Source: Trichoplusia ni
Lineage: Eukaryota > Arthropoda > Insecta > Lepidoptera > Noctuidae
Assembly (NCBI RefSeq): GCF_003590095.1
Contig: NC_039483.1
Coordinates: forward strand, 11,036,001-11,100,000
Direction of reading: 5' to 3'
Length of the DNA stretch: 64,000 nucleotides
How positions within the stretch are numbered: the first letter of the stretch is position 1; each line of letters begins with the position of its first letter. Below are positions 29,420-38,931 of the stretch, in pieces. The notes under the pieces were generated by a model, which worked only from the letters and a program-made list of their open reading frames with translations, was not told the origin of the DNA and did not search any database. Position numbers and translations under genes: made by a program.

Positions 29420-30857
29420 GGTTTCTTTGTCAATGAGATTAAACATCTACATCTTCATGACAATGAAGTAATGGTTAGTTTCGACGTACAGTCCTTGTTT
29501 ACATGCCTACCAGTCAAGGATTGTATTGAAATTGTTTCCAAGAAGCTAGCAGAGAACAACCTACCTCTAGAATATGCAGAACTTCTCGAGCACTGCCTCA
29601 CATCTGGCTACCTACTGTGGAACAATAAATTCTATGTACAAGTAGATGGTGTAGCGATGGGCTCGCCTGTATCCCCTGTAGTCGCCGATATATTCATGGA
29701 AGACTTCGAGGAGACAGCCTTAAAAACAGCTCCTTTCACTCCCAGGTTCTACAAACGGTACGTAGATGATACTTTCACAGTTTTACCATCTAGTCAAGTA
29801 AATGCATTTTTAAAACATCTCAACTCCATCAATAACAAAATTCAATTCACTATGGAGTTGGAGGATAATAAATCTCTTGCCTTCTTAGACATATTAGTTA
29901 AAAGGAATCCTGATCAGACCATAAGTCACACCGTGTATCGAAAGAAGACCCATACAGATAGGTACTTAAACGGTGAATCTCACCACCACCCTAAACAGTT
30001 AGCTACCGTGGGAAAATCTTTGTTTCAGAGAGCACACGGACTCTGTGATGACAGACACCTTGCCGCTGAGCTTCAACACGTCAAGCAAGTACTGCGAGAC
30101 AACAAGCTCCAAGTTCCACGGCCCCGTCACAGAAACCGAGTGAAGCCAGCCACTGTTGATCGTTTGCCTGCTGTACTACCATATGTCAGAGGAGTCACTG
30201 ACAAGATTCGTTACATCCTGAAGCGAGCTTCAATTAAAACATACTTCAAGCCGCCCAAGAAGATTAGCCAGTCCTTACCATCTGTCAAGTGTCACATACC
30301 TCTACAAGATGCAGGAGTATACAAACTAGATTGTGACTGCGGCCTCTCTTACATCGGTCAAACCAAACGAAGCATAGGGACCCGCGTTAAAGAACACATA
30401 GCTGACGTCAAACACCGCCGCTCAACGAAGTCTGCAGTCGCCGAACATGCTGAAGGTTCCAGCCATTATATTAAATTTGACCAACCACAGATCCTCGCTA
30501 AAGAATCCAAATTCCTACCTAGGATGTTTCGCGAGGCTATTGAGATTAAAAAACACCCTAATTTCAATAGAGAAGATGGCTGGAAGATATCACCTACTTG
30601 GGATCCAATAATAAATAAACTCAAGGCCAAACCCAAGAGCAGCGCTGCAAGACATCAAGACACAGTGAGCTCATACTGCGTAGGTCGGACCACAAATAAT
30701 TAATTAAAATATGAAGGTAGAACGAGCAACATCTTCTGTCAAGACGAACACCATCTCAGTCTGCCCGTGACCATGATACCTGCAAAGGTTTCGAAACGTC
30801 GGGAACAAAAATCTAAAATTAAAACCGCGATAAAATCCGTAAAAGTAGTTTCATTTC
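29420..30857 (+). mobile_element. Penelope-like element, 5'-truncated
   Basis: A 1.44-kb insertion flanked by an exact 12-bp target duplication, AACTGCAATAGC (29408-29419 and 30858-30869). It carries a Penelope-type RT joined to a GIY-YIG endonuclease. The reading frame is open from the left junction, so the 5' end of the element is lost. The 3' non-coding part (30704-30857) includes GAAACGTCGGGA and CCGCGATAAAATCCG; no gene is seen in it. Confidence 0.93.
29471..30703 (+). CDS. Penelope RT plus GIY-YIG endonuclease (N-terminally truncated)
   Basis: 410 residues from the first ATG; the frame extends to the element's truncated left edge at 29420. RT motifs are VSFDVQSLFTCLPV, GVAMGSPVSPVVADIFM and the catalytic RYVDDTFTVL (about residue 100). 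The middle is a linker with SHTVYRKKTHTDRYLN. The C-terminal GIY-YIG domain (about 280-370) shows GVYKLDCDCGLSYIGQTKRS and IGTRVKEHIADV. In Penelope elements RT copies the RNA and the GIY-YIG nuclease nicks the target. The N-terminal third of the usual protein is missing, so this copy is dead although the remaining frame is clean. Confidence 0.93.
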   Translation: MVSFDVQSLFTCLPVKDCIEIVSKKLAENNLPLEYAELLEHCLTSGYLLWNNKFYVQVDGVAMGSPVSPVVADIFMEDFEETALKTAPFTPRFYKRYVDDTFTVLPSSQVNAFLKHLNSINNKIQFTMELEDNKSLAFLDILVKRNPDQTISHTVYRKKTHTDRYLNGESHHHPKQLATVGKSLFQRAHGLCDDRHLAAELQHVKQVLRDNKLQVPRPRHRNRVKPATVDRLPAVLPYVRGVTDKIRYILKRASIKTYFKPPKKISQSLPSVKCHIPLQDAGVYKLDCDCGLSYIGQTKRSIGTRVKEHIADVKHRRSTKSAVAEHAEGSSHYIKFDQPQILAKESKFLPRMFREAIEIKKHPNFNREDGWKISPTWDPIINKLKAKPKSSAARHQDTVSSYCVGRTTNN

Positions 30858-30869
30858 AACTGCAATAGC
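30858..30869. repeat. Penelope target-site duplication, right copy
   Basis: AACTGCAATAGC, identical to 29408-29419. The interrupted gene resumes here. Confidence 0.9.
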
Positions 30870-31181
30870 ATTAGTTATGGCTGCTGCCAGAGAATTAGCT
30901 AATGATTCATCCATTAAACTTCCTCGAATTATTCCAATACCAAAAACTGGTGGAGTGTTACCTTTGATTCCTATTTTTGCTGGATTATCAGCTGCGGGAG
31001 CCTTAGCAGGCGGGGCAGCTGGTATAGCTAAAACTATAAATGAGTTCAAGATGGCTAAAAAACTTTACGAAGAATCGAAGAGACATAATGAAAAAATGGA
31101 GGCTCTTTGTATCGGTAAAGGACTACATCTTAAGCCACATAAAAATGGACTTGGAATTTTTGTATCAAAGGAAAAAAACTA

Positions 31182-31550
31182 ATACAACGGCTACCCAAAC
31201 GGGCCCTAACTAATTTTGACATTTTAAAATATGGAACTAATATTCCCTACTTTAGAGGTGTATTTATGAGAGATAAACTCCCTAAACATCCTTATAAAAA
31301 TGAATGTGGAGTGGTTAATTTAGATAGTTCTAAAAATCCTGGTTCTCATTGGGTAGCCTATGCAAAATACAGTGATTATATTGAATATTTTGACAGTTAT
31401 GGAAATCTAAAGCCTCCAAAGGAATTAATAAAATACTTAGGTTTGAAAATCTACTATAACTATGAAAATATACATGGTGATCACCCTTACAAATGTGGGC
31501 ATCTATGTTTACTTTTTTTAACAAACTTTTGGAGCAGACATAGAATATAA
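31182..31550 (+). CDS. Polinton adenain-like cysteine protease
   Basis: Cysteine protease of the adenain/Ulp1 type that would mature capsid proteins. The catalytic His lies in PGSHWVAYAK, the acidic residue in EYFDSYG, and the Cys in CGHLCLLFL near the C terminus. A methionine occurs at 31266, but the frame is open upstream to about 31182, and the upstream residues (RALTNFDILKYGTNIPYFRGVFM) look like the normal N terminus. No ATG lies in that stretch; an ATA at 31182 may be a lost start. The frame begins where the previous gene stops and ends 12 bp before the next ORF. It is shorter than many relatives but the triad is complete. Confidence 0.8.
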   Translation: MQRLPKRALTNFDILKYGTNIPYFRGVFMRDKLPKHPYKNECGVVNLDSSKNPGSHWVAYAKYSDYIEYFDSYGNLKPPKELIKYLGLKIYYNYENIHGDHPYKCGHLCLLFLTNFWSRHRI

Positions 31551-31586
31551 TAAACAAAATTAATGAAAAGTGTTCAGTATGCAACT

Positions 31587-31991
31587 ATGTCTATAACTGT
31601 GACTATCTCTGGACATAAAGCAGAATTAGAGTCGTATTTTCAACCACCTCTTAGTTTATCTGAAAAATATGAGTGTGGCTTGCTGTACTATTCAGTATTA
31701 AACTCTGTATCAAATGTGCTTTCTAGTAATACTCCGTCTGTAATCAGAATTGAATGTGATTTAATATATGGTTCTTATACTAACGGTATACCAACCCATA
31801 TTATTCATGAATTTGTGCCTAATACTACTGCAGGACATCACTACCTAGAAACGCCTCAGAACGTTATTTACTTCCCAGTGAACAAAAATATAATCACATC
31901 TATATCTATTAAGGTTGTCGATCAGTTTGACCGCAGCATTCCTTTTATAGAAGATATTCAACTACGTCTTCATTTAAGAAAAGTAAAATGA
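31587..31991 (+). CDS. Polinton 1 minor capsid (penton-like), internally deleted
   Basis: Minor capsid protein of the single jelly-roll type that would form the vertices. The N terminus (MSITVTISGH ... YECGLLYYSVLNSV) and C terminus (RIECDLIYGSY, IIHEFVPNT, IQLRLHLRK) match the second copy at 42667-47430. The middle is missing: about 240 bp present in the other copy between its NSIPNI and RIECDI segments is absent here, and the deletion keeps the frame. An in-frame ATG lies upstream at 31563, but the equivalent of the other copy's start is 31587. The stop codon overlaps the start of the next small ORF (ATGA at 31988-31991). Confidence 0.83.
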   Translation: MSITVTISGHKAELESYFQPPLSLSEKYECGLLYYSVLNSVSNVLSSNTPSVIRIECDLIYGSYTNGIPTHIIHEFVPNTTAGHHYLETPQNVIYFPVNKNIITSISIKVVDQFDRSIPFIEDIQLRLHLRKVK

Positions 31992-32134
31992 TATTATATA
32001 ATATAAAACCTCACCTCAAAATAAAACACCTTACTTCTCCTACAACCGGTCGAGTGCATAGACGTGAGAAAAAAGTAAAGAAATTAACTAAAACCAATAA
32101 AGACTTTTTAAAAGCATTGGGTTTTAAAGTATGA
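31988..32134 (+). CDS. Small basic ORF between capsid genes (48 residues)
   Basis: A 49-codon frame whose ATG overlaps the minor capsid stop (ATGA, 31988-31991) and whose stop overlaps the major capsid start (ATGA, 32131-32134). It is strongly basic, with HRREKKVKKLTKTNK in the middle and FLKALGFKV at the end. A related segment ending FLKAIGLLK, with the same overlap on a major capsid start, lies at 53709-53766 in the other Polinton copy, and a matching 5' part lies at 47423. The double overlap and the second copy argue for a real gene. Size and charge would suit a DNA-binding or core peptide; function is unknown to me. Confidence 0.65.
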   Translation: MILYNIKPHLKIKHLTSPTTGRVHRREKKVKKLTKTNKDFLKALGFKV

Positions 32135-33348
32135 ATATACTACAGATTAGCGATTTACCGCACTTCGATACTTCTATCGATAGTTATGAGATTCATTCTT
32201 ACAATCCTTACAACAACTGCTTTAGAGAAAACGATGAAATCAGAATACCCATCCACCAGCAAGACATATACGTGTTACCATCAGCCAGTTCAGTATACAT
32301 CGAAGGTCACGCAAAGCTGTTCGGAAAAGATGGAAAACCGATTGAGAAAGCTGTTAAATTTACTAATAACCCTGTTCTGTTCCTGTTTCAAGACATCAGA
32401 TACGAAATAAATGGTATTGAAATAGATCGCATCAAAAATTCGGGTATAACGACAACCGTAAAACGTACCGTACCGTAATATGTTTCATTAAATGAAGCCG
32501 AAAATAAAGTTGTAGCGTTATGGGGTTGGAACTTAAACGGATTTCAAGGTGATCGTCACTTTAGCGCTGTTATACCATTAAACAAGATATTAGGTTTTGC
32601 AGAGGATTATAATAAGATTGTGATAAATTGTAAACATGAACTTATATTGAACAGAAGTAACTCAGATTTAAACAGCGTTACACTGACAGATGATATTTCT
32701 CACTTTCAAATAAATCTTGATAGGGTACAGTGGAGAGTACCGCATATAAAAGTATCAGATCGAGAACGTCTAACACTTTTAAAACATTTAGAAAAAGATA
32801 GACCTATTCAAATGGCATTAAGAAATTGGGACTTGTATGAGTACCCTTTACTACCTAAAACAACAAAGCATTCATGGTCAGTTAAAACTGCATCACAATT
32901 GGAAAAGCCTAGATATGTTATTTTCTGTTTACAAAGTAATAGAAAAAGTAATAAAATAAAAGATAGTTCTCTCTTCGATCACTGTAAAGTAACGAACGTT
33001 ACGCTATTTTTGAATTCACAATATTATCCATATGAGCCATTAGGTTTAAATTTTTCTGAAAACAAATACAGTATATTATACGAAATGTATGTAAAATTTC
33101 GTCAGTCGTATTACAACTGTCCAGTGGATCCTTTACTTAATTTGAAGGACTTTAAAGATAAGGCTCCTATATTCATTATAGATTGTTCAAGGCAAAACGA
33201 TACTCTAAAAACAGGTCCAGTAGATGTTCGTTTGGAAATTGAATGTTCAGAACCAATACCAGATAACACTACTGCATATTGTGTGATTATAAACGATCGT
33301 CTTGTGGAATATAAACCTCTGAGCAACATAGTGCGTCGATTAGCATGA
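32131..33348 (+). pseudogene. Polinton 1 major capsid protein (one in-frame stop)
   Basis: Double jelly-roll major capsid protein, the main shell subunit. A single frame runs 32131-33348, broken by one TAA at 32476-32478. The N-terminal half shows IPIHQQDIYVLPSASSVYIEG and LFLFQDIRYEINGIEI; after the stop come VVALWGWNLNGF, HFSAVIPLNKILGF, VQWRVPHIKVS, then YPYEPLGLNFSENKYSILYEMY and a C-terminal CVIINDRLVEYKPLSNIVRRL. About 405 codons is a usual length for the family. The residues just before the stop look locally altered, so a small indel may accompany it. Its start overlaps the small ORF and its end overlaps the next gene by four bases. Confidence 0.9.
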
Positions 33349-33668
33349 CTGCCATTGTAGACGTCCAAGGCTTCAAAACGGAAACAAATGAATTTGTGCT
33401 AAAAGAAATTGCTATATTGTATAGTGATAAATTGCAAGTGTTTTTATTTATACCACCATTTCCATTTTATGATTTGACAAAACAAGAACGACGTCAAGTT
33501 GCATGGATAGAACGTAACTGGAAGATATATTGGGGTGAAGGATTTATACCATATTACAGTTATAAGTGTTTAATTTTAGATTTTTTTAAAGATAAATGTA
33601 TTTATATTAAAGGTCATGAAAAAGTGTTATGGTTAAAAAATATTTTAAATCTATATCTATACTTATAA
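33345..33668 (+). pseudogene. Polinton exonuclease-like gene, 5' part (split by Helitron 1)
   Basis: A conserved gene that follows the major capsid (ATGA overlap at 33345-33348). It has VDVQGF and VLKEIAIL near the start and a WIERNWKIYWGEGFIPYYSYK segment. The VD..GF...KE pattern recalls DEDD 3'-5' exonucleases of the RNase H fold; this is an inference from motif spacing. The frame ends at 33668, about 50 bp before Helitron 1. The matching C terminus is found beyond the Helitron at 40573-40731, in another frame, so the gene was already shifted or was damaged later. Confidence 0.65.
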
Positions 33669-34599
33669 TAAATCTGTAGAGAGGTCAATTCTGTACATAA
33701 AATATATTAAAAAAATAACTATCAAGGGGTGGTTAGGGATCGCTACTGATGCCAAAAATGCAATCAGTAAAATTTTTGTCTGTCTGTCTGTCTGTCTGTA
33801 TATTCGTTATAGAAACAAAAACTACTCGACGGATTTTAACGAAATTTGGCACAATTATTCTTCATACTCTTGGGCAGGTTATAGTATACTTTTCATTACG
33901 CTACGACCAATAGGAGCAGAGCAGTGAAGGGAAATATTGGGAAAACGGGGTAAGTTACTCCATTTTTTAAGCTTCCGTCACGTGTGCAGGCTTATAGGTT
34001 AAAGCTACATAGAAATCATGTATGACGGAAATATTCTCCCTAAAATTATATAAAAAATATTCCTCGACAGCATATGTCTAACTTTTATGGTTGACTCACA
34101 ATAACACGTGAAACTCCCGATAGCTTAGCAATTCGGAGATTTCTGATTGTATTTGTCTACTCTAACGTTTACAACACTATCACTCATCCCCAATTAAAAA
34201 AGTTAACATTATTACCTATTCAATAAAAAAAGAATCATGTAAATCGGTGTAGAAACACCAAAGTTATACATGAAATAATAAGAAATCGCGCGTGAATACA
34301 GAGTCATGCTATAAGGATTATTTTTGTGTATCGGTTGCCGCGCTCGACGCGCGTCGTGGCGGGAGGTATAAAAAGGCGGGGGGTCCGCGCTCGAGCGTCA
34401 TACAATATTTGGCTGTTGATGCGAATAGACGTTCAGACTGTTCGACCTTATTGACAATCAATAATTGTTATTTGCAAACCGTGCTTATCAGCACGACTTT
34501 TAGTCTTTGAATAGTTTATTTTTAGAATTGTTTTGTTGTTAGTTTATATGTATAATAGGTATTAGATTAATAGTATTAGTAGTAGGTACACCTATTAGT

Positions 34600-34960
34600 T
34601 ATTTTGGTAGTGTTTAATTGTATTAATAGTTTATTTTCGTAATTGGTAGTGTTTAATTATATTAATAGTTTATTTTCGTAATTTTTATATTATTTATTTT
34701 GGTAGTGTTTAATTGTATTAATAGTTTATTTTCGTAATTTGGTAGTGTTTAATTAAATTAATAGTTTATTTTCGTAATTGGTAGTGTTTAATTAAATTAA
34801 TAGTTTATTTTCGTAATTGGTAGTGTTTAATTATATTAATAGTTTATTTTCGTTATTATTATATTAGTTATTTTGGTAGTGTTTAATTGTATTAATAGTT
34901 TATTTTCGTAATTGGTAGTGTTTTATTATATTAATAGTTTATTTTCGTAATTATTACATA
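34600..34960. repeat. Helitron 1 5' tandem repeats (~40 bp)
   Basis: About eight head-to-tail copies of an AT-rich unit containing GGTAGTGTTTAATT, ATTAATAGTTTA and TTTTCGTAAT, with small length differences. They lie 60-420 bp upstream of the Rep-helicase start. They may form part of the promoter or simply be an expanded minisatellite. Confidence 0.85.
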
Positions 34961-35020
34961 ATAACTATATATAATTGTAAGTGTAAGGTAGCTTCAGTTA
35001 CCGTCGATTAAAAATACACA

Positions 35021-36961
35021 ATGCCACCTAAAAAACGACCATCTTTATCTCGAAATTCGAGAGATGCTAAAAGGATGAGAAATGCGCGTTCTCAAGAATC
35101 GGCAGAGGAAAGAGCACATCGGTTAAACTCTATGAGAGTTAGTGCCTCAACCTCTCGAGCCAATGAAAGCTCTCCAGAGAGAGAGATGCGATTAGCAGCT
35201 GACAGAGCGAGACGAGCTACATCACGGGCGTCTCAAAGCTCTTCTCAACGAGAGCTGAGGCTTACCATTGACCGAGAACAACATGTGTTATCCCGAGATG
35301 CTGAAACTACGTCACAACGAGAATTGCGTCTCACTGCTGACCGCGAACGGCATACATTGTCTCGCGAGTCAGAAACCTACACTGAGAGGGAATTGCGTCT
35401 CACAGCTGACCGCGAACGTCATATATTGTCTCGCGACTCAGAAACCTTCACTGACAGAGAATTGCGTCTCACAGCTGACCGCGAACGTCATATATTGTCT
35501 CGCGAGTCAGAAACCTACACTGAGAGGGAATTGCGTCTCACAGCTGACCGCGAACGTCATATATTGTCTCGCGAGTCAGAAACCTACACTGAGAGGGAAT
35601 TGCGTCTCACAGCTGACCGCGAACGTCATATATTGTCTCGCGAGTCAGAAACCTACACTGAGAGGGAATTGCGTCTCACAGCTGACCGCGAACGTCATAT
35701 ATTGTCTCGCGAGTCAGAAACCTACACTGAGAGGGAATTGCGTCTCACAGCTGACCGCGAACGTCATATTTTATCTCGAGAATCTGAAACTTTAACTCAA
35801 TATGAAGACCGTTTGACAAATGATAGGGTGCACCATAATGTTATTCGATCTCTCGAAGACGCACATGAGCATGAACAACGACTAGAGTCGGTACGCGAAT
35901 ATTATAATTATTTGAGACAAGAACGATCAGTAAGTTTGTCTAATGAAAGATTAAGAATCGAAAATATTCGGTCTCTTGAAACGGACGAACAGCGAGAGGC
36001 CCGTCTTACTGCAGACAGATTTCGACATAGCCTTAATAACTTAGATGTACACATAGAAGATCAATCTAGAAATTCGGTGGCTTGGTCCGACAAATATAAA
36101 AGTGGGTTTGCTTATAACCTCACAATTGATTATGGATCATCTTCTGTAATAGGCGATATGAACGTGGTATGTCGTTTTTGTAATGCTTCAAAGTGGAGTA
36201 AGGAGTCAGCTGGTTTCTGTTGTTCTACAGGTAAAATAAATTTGCCTTCATTCGAAGACCCACCGGAACCTTTGAAATCACTACTTTTAGGGGAACATAT
36301 ACAATATAAACAGTTTTTAGATAATATTCGCACTTATAATAGTGCATTTCAAATGACATCCTTTGGCGCTCAACAAATCTCAGAAGGTCATTTCATGCCT
36401 ACTTTTAAGATACAAGGTCAGGTTTACCATTTGATAGGATCCCTTTTGCCTGAAAACCAACCTAAGTTTCTTCAAATATATTTTGTATCCGACTACAACG
36501 AACAGTCGAATATAAGAAATCAATATTTCCCGAATTTAAATACTGAACTCATATCACAACTTCAGAACATGTTGCATCAGGTTAATTCGTATGTATGCAG
36601 TTTTAAATCGGCATTAGAAGCTCTTCCTCGAGATGATGATAACAATTATAAAATTGTTATAAATGCCGATAGGCGTCCAACTCAGGAACACCCTGGGCGT
36701 TATAATGCTCCATCCACGAATGAAGTTGCTGTGGTATTGGTCGACCAGGAATGTGATAGGCGTGATATCGTTATCCGTTCCAGAGATAATCGTTTGCAAC
36801 GTATTTATGAAACCCACAGGGCTTACGACAGTTTGCAATATCCTTTGATATACTGTCGAGGGGAAGATGGTTATTATACCAAACTGATCCGCATACAGGT
36901 GCACCTAATTATAGTAAAAAGATTTCATGCCTTCAATTTTATTGTTACCACTTGCAAGTGA
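35021..36961 (+). CDS. Helitron 1 protein, N-terminal part with 23-residue repeats
   Basis: First 646 codons of the Helitron protein. After a basic start (MPPKKRPSLSR), residues 25-330 are 23-residue repeats of the form SETxxxRExRLxxDRxRxxxSR. About seven central units are almost identical (69-bp DNA units at roughly 35320-35790); several flanking units are diverged. The period and pattern match the STPR repeat of the silkworm protein FMBP-1, a DNA-binding motif; this link is from memory and needs a profile search. The rest (about 350-640) has a CRFCNASKW..ESAGFCC zinc-binding segment and FEDPPEPLKSLL, common to Helitron proteins. A one-base frameshift near 36877 shifts the frame, so the last 30 or so codons are not native. 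Confidence 0.82.
   Translation: MPPKKRPSLSRNSRDAKRMRNARSQESAEERAHRLNSMRVSASTSRANESSPEREMRLAADRARRATSRASQSSSQRELRLTIDREQHVLSRDAETTSQRELRLTADRERHTLSRESETYTERELRLTADRERHILSRDSETFTDRELRLTADRERHILSRESETYTERELRLTADRERHILSRESETYTERELRLTADRERHILSRESETYTERELRLTADRERHILSRESETYTERELRLTADRERHILSRESETLTQYEDRLTNDRVHHNVIRSLEDAHEHEQRLESVREYYNYLRQERSVSLSNERLRIENIRSLETDEQREARLTADRFRHSLNNLDVHIEDQSRNSVAWSDKYKSGFAYNLTIDYGSSSVIGDMNVVCRFCNASKWSKESAGFCCSTGKINLPSFEDPPEPLKSLLLGEHIQYKQFLDNIRTYNSAFQMTSFGAQQISEGHFMPTFKIQGQVYHLIGSLLPENQPKFLQIYFVSDYNEQSNIRNQYFPNLNTELISQLQNMLHQVNSYVCSFKSALEALPRDDDNNYKIVINADRRPTQEHPGRYNAPSTNEVAVVLVDQECDRRDIVIRSRDNRLQRIYETHRAYDSLQYPLIYCRGEDGYYTKLIRIQVHLIIVKRFHAFNFIVTTCK
35090..35800. repeat. 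69-bp coding tandem repeats in Helitron 1
   Basis: The landmark TTGCGTCTCA occurs seven times between 35323 and 35746 at exact 69-bp steps. Central copies are nearly identical in DNA sequence, which points to recent expansion or gene conversion. Less perfect copies flank them. The period keeps the reading frame (23 codons). Confidence 0.9.
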
Positions 36962-38931
36962 GGCGGAATAGGTTTGTATACTTTCAACGTTTTCGTGGCT
37001 TATTCAATCAGTTTATTGTAGACATGTACGCAAAAATTGAAACCGAAAGATTAGTTTATATACGATCTAATCAAAGGCAGCTGCGCGTTGAAGAATATGT
37101 GCACCTTCGCGACGCCATTCAGCAAGATAACGATACGGTGAATATGGGTCGTTTAGTTATTTTGCCCTCTTCTTTTACTGGTGGTCCACGATACATGCAC
37201 GAACGTACTCAAGATGCTTTTTGTTACGTAAGAAAATATGGACGTCCCGACTTATTTATTACTGTAACTACCAATCCTAAGTGGGATGAAATTACTCGGG
37301 AGCTTCTTGAGGATCAAGCACCGCATGACCGCCATGATATCATAGCAAGAGTTTTTCATTTAAAATTAAAATCAATGATAGATCTACTTACCAAAGATAA
37401 AATTTTTGGATAAGTATTGTGTTATATGTATAGTATTGAATGGCAAAAACGCGGCTTACCTCACGCACATATCCTGCTTTGGTTAAAAGATAAGGTTCGA
37501 CCTAATGATGTAGACAGTTTAATCAGTGCTGAAATTCCAAGTCCGATTGCAGATCCCGTGTTATACGACATTGTTAAAACTCATATAATACATGGTCCAT
37601 GTGGTTCGTTTAACGGGAATTCTCCTTGCATGCAAGACGGTCGTTGCACTAAAAGATATCCAAAAGCCTTAGTGGATGGCACTGTAACAGGACATGATGG
37701 ATACCCATTATATCGTCGCCGTTCAAGAGATAATGATGGTTTTACTGTTGAAAAGCGAGTGTCTGGACAACAAGTTACTTTAGATAATAGGTGGGTCGTT
37801 CCGTATTCTCCTGTGTTGTCCAGAGCATTTCAAGCTCACATAAATGTTGAAATGTGTAATAGTGTAGAGTCAATAAAATATATTTGTAAGTATATTAATA
37901 AGGGCAGTGACCAAGCTACATTTGCTTTGAGAAATGAACATGATGAAGTTACAAGATTTCAGTCAGGCAGATATATAAGTTCTTCAGAAGCTGTGTGGCG
38001 GATCTTAAGTTTCAACATTCACGAAAGATATCCACCTGTGACTCATCTGGATGTTCATCTTGAAGGCGGCCAACGTATATATTTCAACGCCGAAAATGTC
38101 ACAGAACGGTTAGAGAACCCTAGACAAACAAGTTTATTAGCATTCTTTCGACTTTGCCAAACTGATGATTTTGCAAAATCTCTTTTGTATGAGGAAGTTC
38201 CATCGTATTATACCTACGATAAGCAACGGGGTGTCTTTAATCGAAGACGCCGTGGCAGGCCTGTAGATGGCGAGTCAGGTATTTTTAAAGAACATGTTCT
38301 TGGTAGAGTGTACACCGTTCATCCTAACAACGCTGAGTGTTTCTATTTGCGATTATTATTACATACCGTGCGAGGACCAACCTCATTTATAGATTTGAGA
38401 AAAGTAGACGATGTTGTTTATCCCACTTATCAAGCAGCTTGCCAAGCGCGTCATTTGCTTGAAAATGATCAGCATTGGGATGACGCTTTAGCAGAATCCT
38501 GTGTTAGTGATAATCCACGACGGTTACGCCATTTATTTGTAACATTACTCACATTTTGTAATTTGTCAGATGCTGTAACATTATGGGAAAAATATAAAGA
38601 AAAATTTTCAGAAGACTTTCTTAGAAATATACCTAACAATGATGAAGGCACAACTAATGATAATTTCCGTGATCTTGCCATAAATCAGTGCTTATTAGCT
38701 CTTCAGGATGACTTAACAGCAGTAGGCGGTAAATCACTCTGTGAATATGGTTTGCCAACACCAACCTCAGTCGGAGAGGTAACTAATAGGGAATATTCCG
38801 CAGAGATTGGTTACAATTTAACGGAACTGCTGACAACATTAGAAAACGGTGTCCCAATGATGACTGCAGAACAACGTTCAGTTTATGACCGCGTGTGCAA
38901 TAGTGTTCAAAATAATTTGGGAACAATATGA
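36880..38931 (+). pseudogene. Helitron 1 Rep (HUH nuclease) region
   Basis: Continuation of the Helitron protein in the frame after the shift near 36877. It includes the Helitron-like N-terminal domain (RFRGLFNQFIVDMYAKIE, LPSSFTGGPRYM), the HUH motif in GLPHAHILLWLKD and the catalytic tyrosine region YICKYINKGSD. An in-frame TAA at 37411-37413 splits it just before the HUH motif, and a TGA at 38929-38931 separates it from the helicase. The Rep domain would nick and join single strands during rolling-circle transposition. As written, the protein cannot be made whole, so this copy is probably mobilised in trans if at all. Confidence 0.88.

Larger units (their letters stand above)
28932..31182 (+). 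pseudogene. PLA2-domain/core protein gene, split by a Penelope element
   Basis: The first part (28932-29282) encodes a phospholipase A2-like domain of the parvovirus VP1 type: calcium loop YNYCGPGTKL and catalytic LDEYCKDHDIAYY. In parvoviruses this domain helps escape from endosomes. A TGA at 29280-29282 ends the frame; the same frame continues beyond it, Lys-rich, until the Penelope element enters at 29420. On the other side (30870-31182) comes a hydrophobic, Gly/Ala-rich segment (LPLIPIFAGLSAAGALAGG) and a basic C terminus ending GLGIFVSKEKN. The two sides are in phase, allowing for the 12-bp target duplication. I infer one original gene with PLA2 and core-like parts; two genes remain possible. 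Confidence 0.7.

Noticed and set aside
34600..34960. CRISPR-like array or telomere-like repeats
   Set aside because: AT-rich minisatellite inside a Helitron with variable unit length and no spacers.
35268..35795. Overlapping 175-codon ORF in another frame of the Helitron repeat block
   Set aside because: It arises because a 69-bp repeat without stops in one unit stays open in that frame; composition is repetitive and matches nothing.
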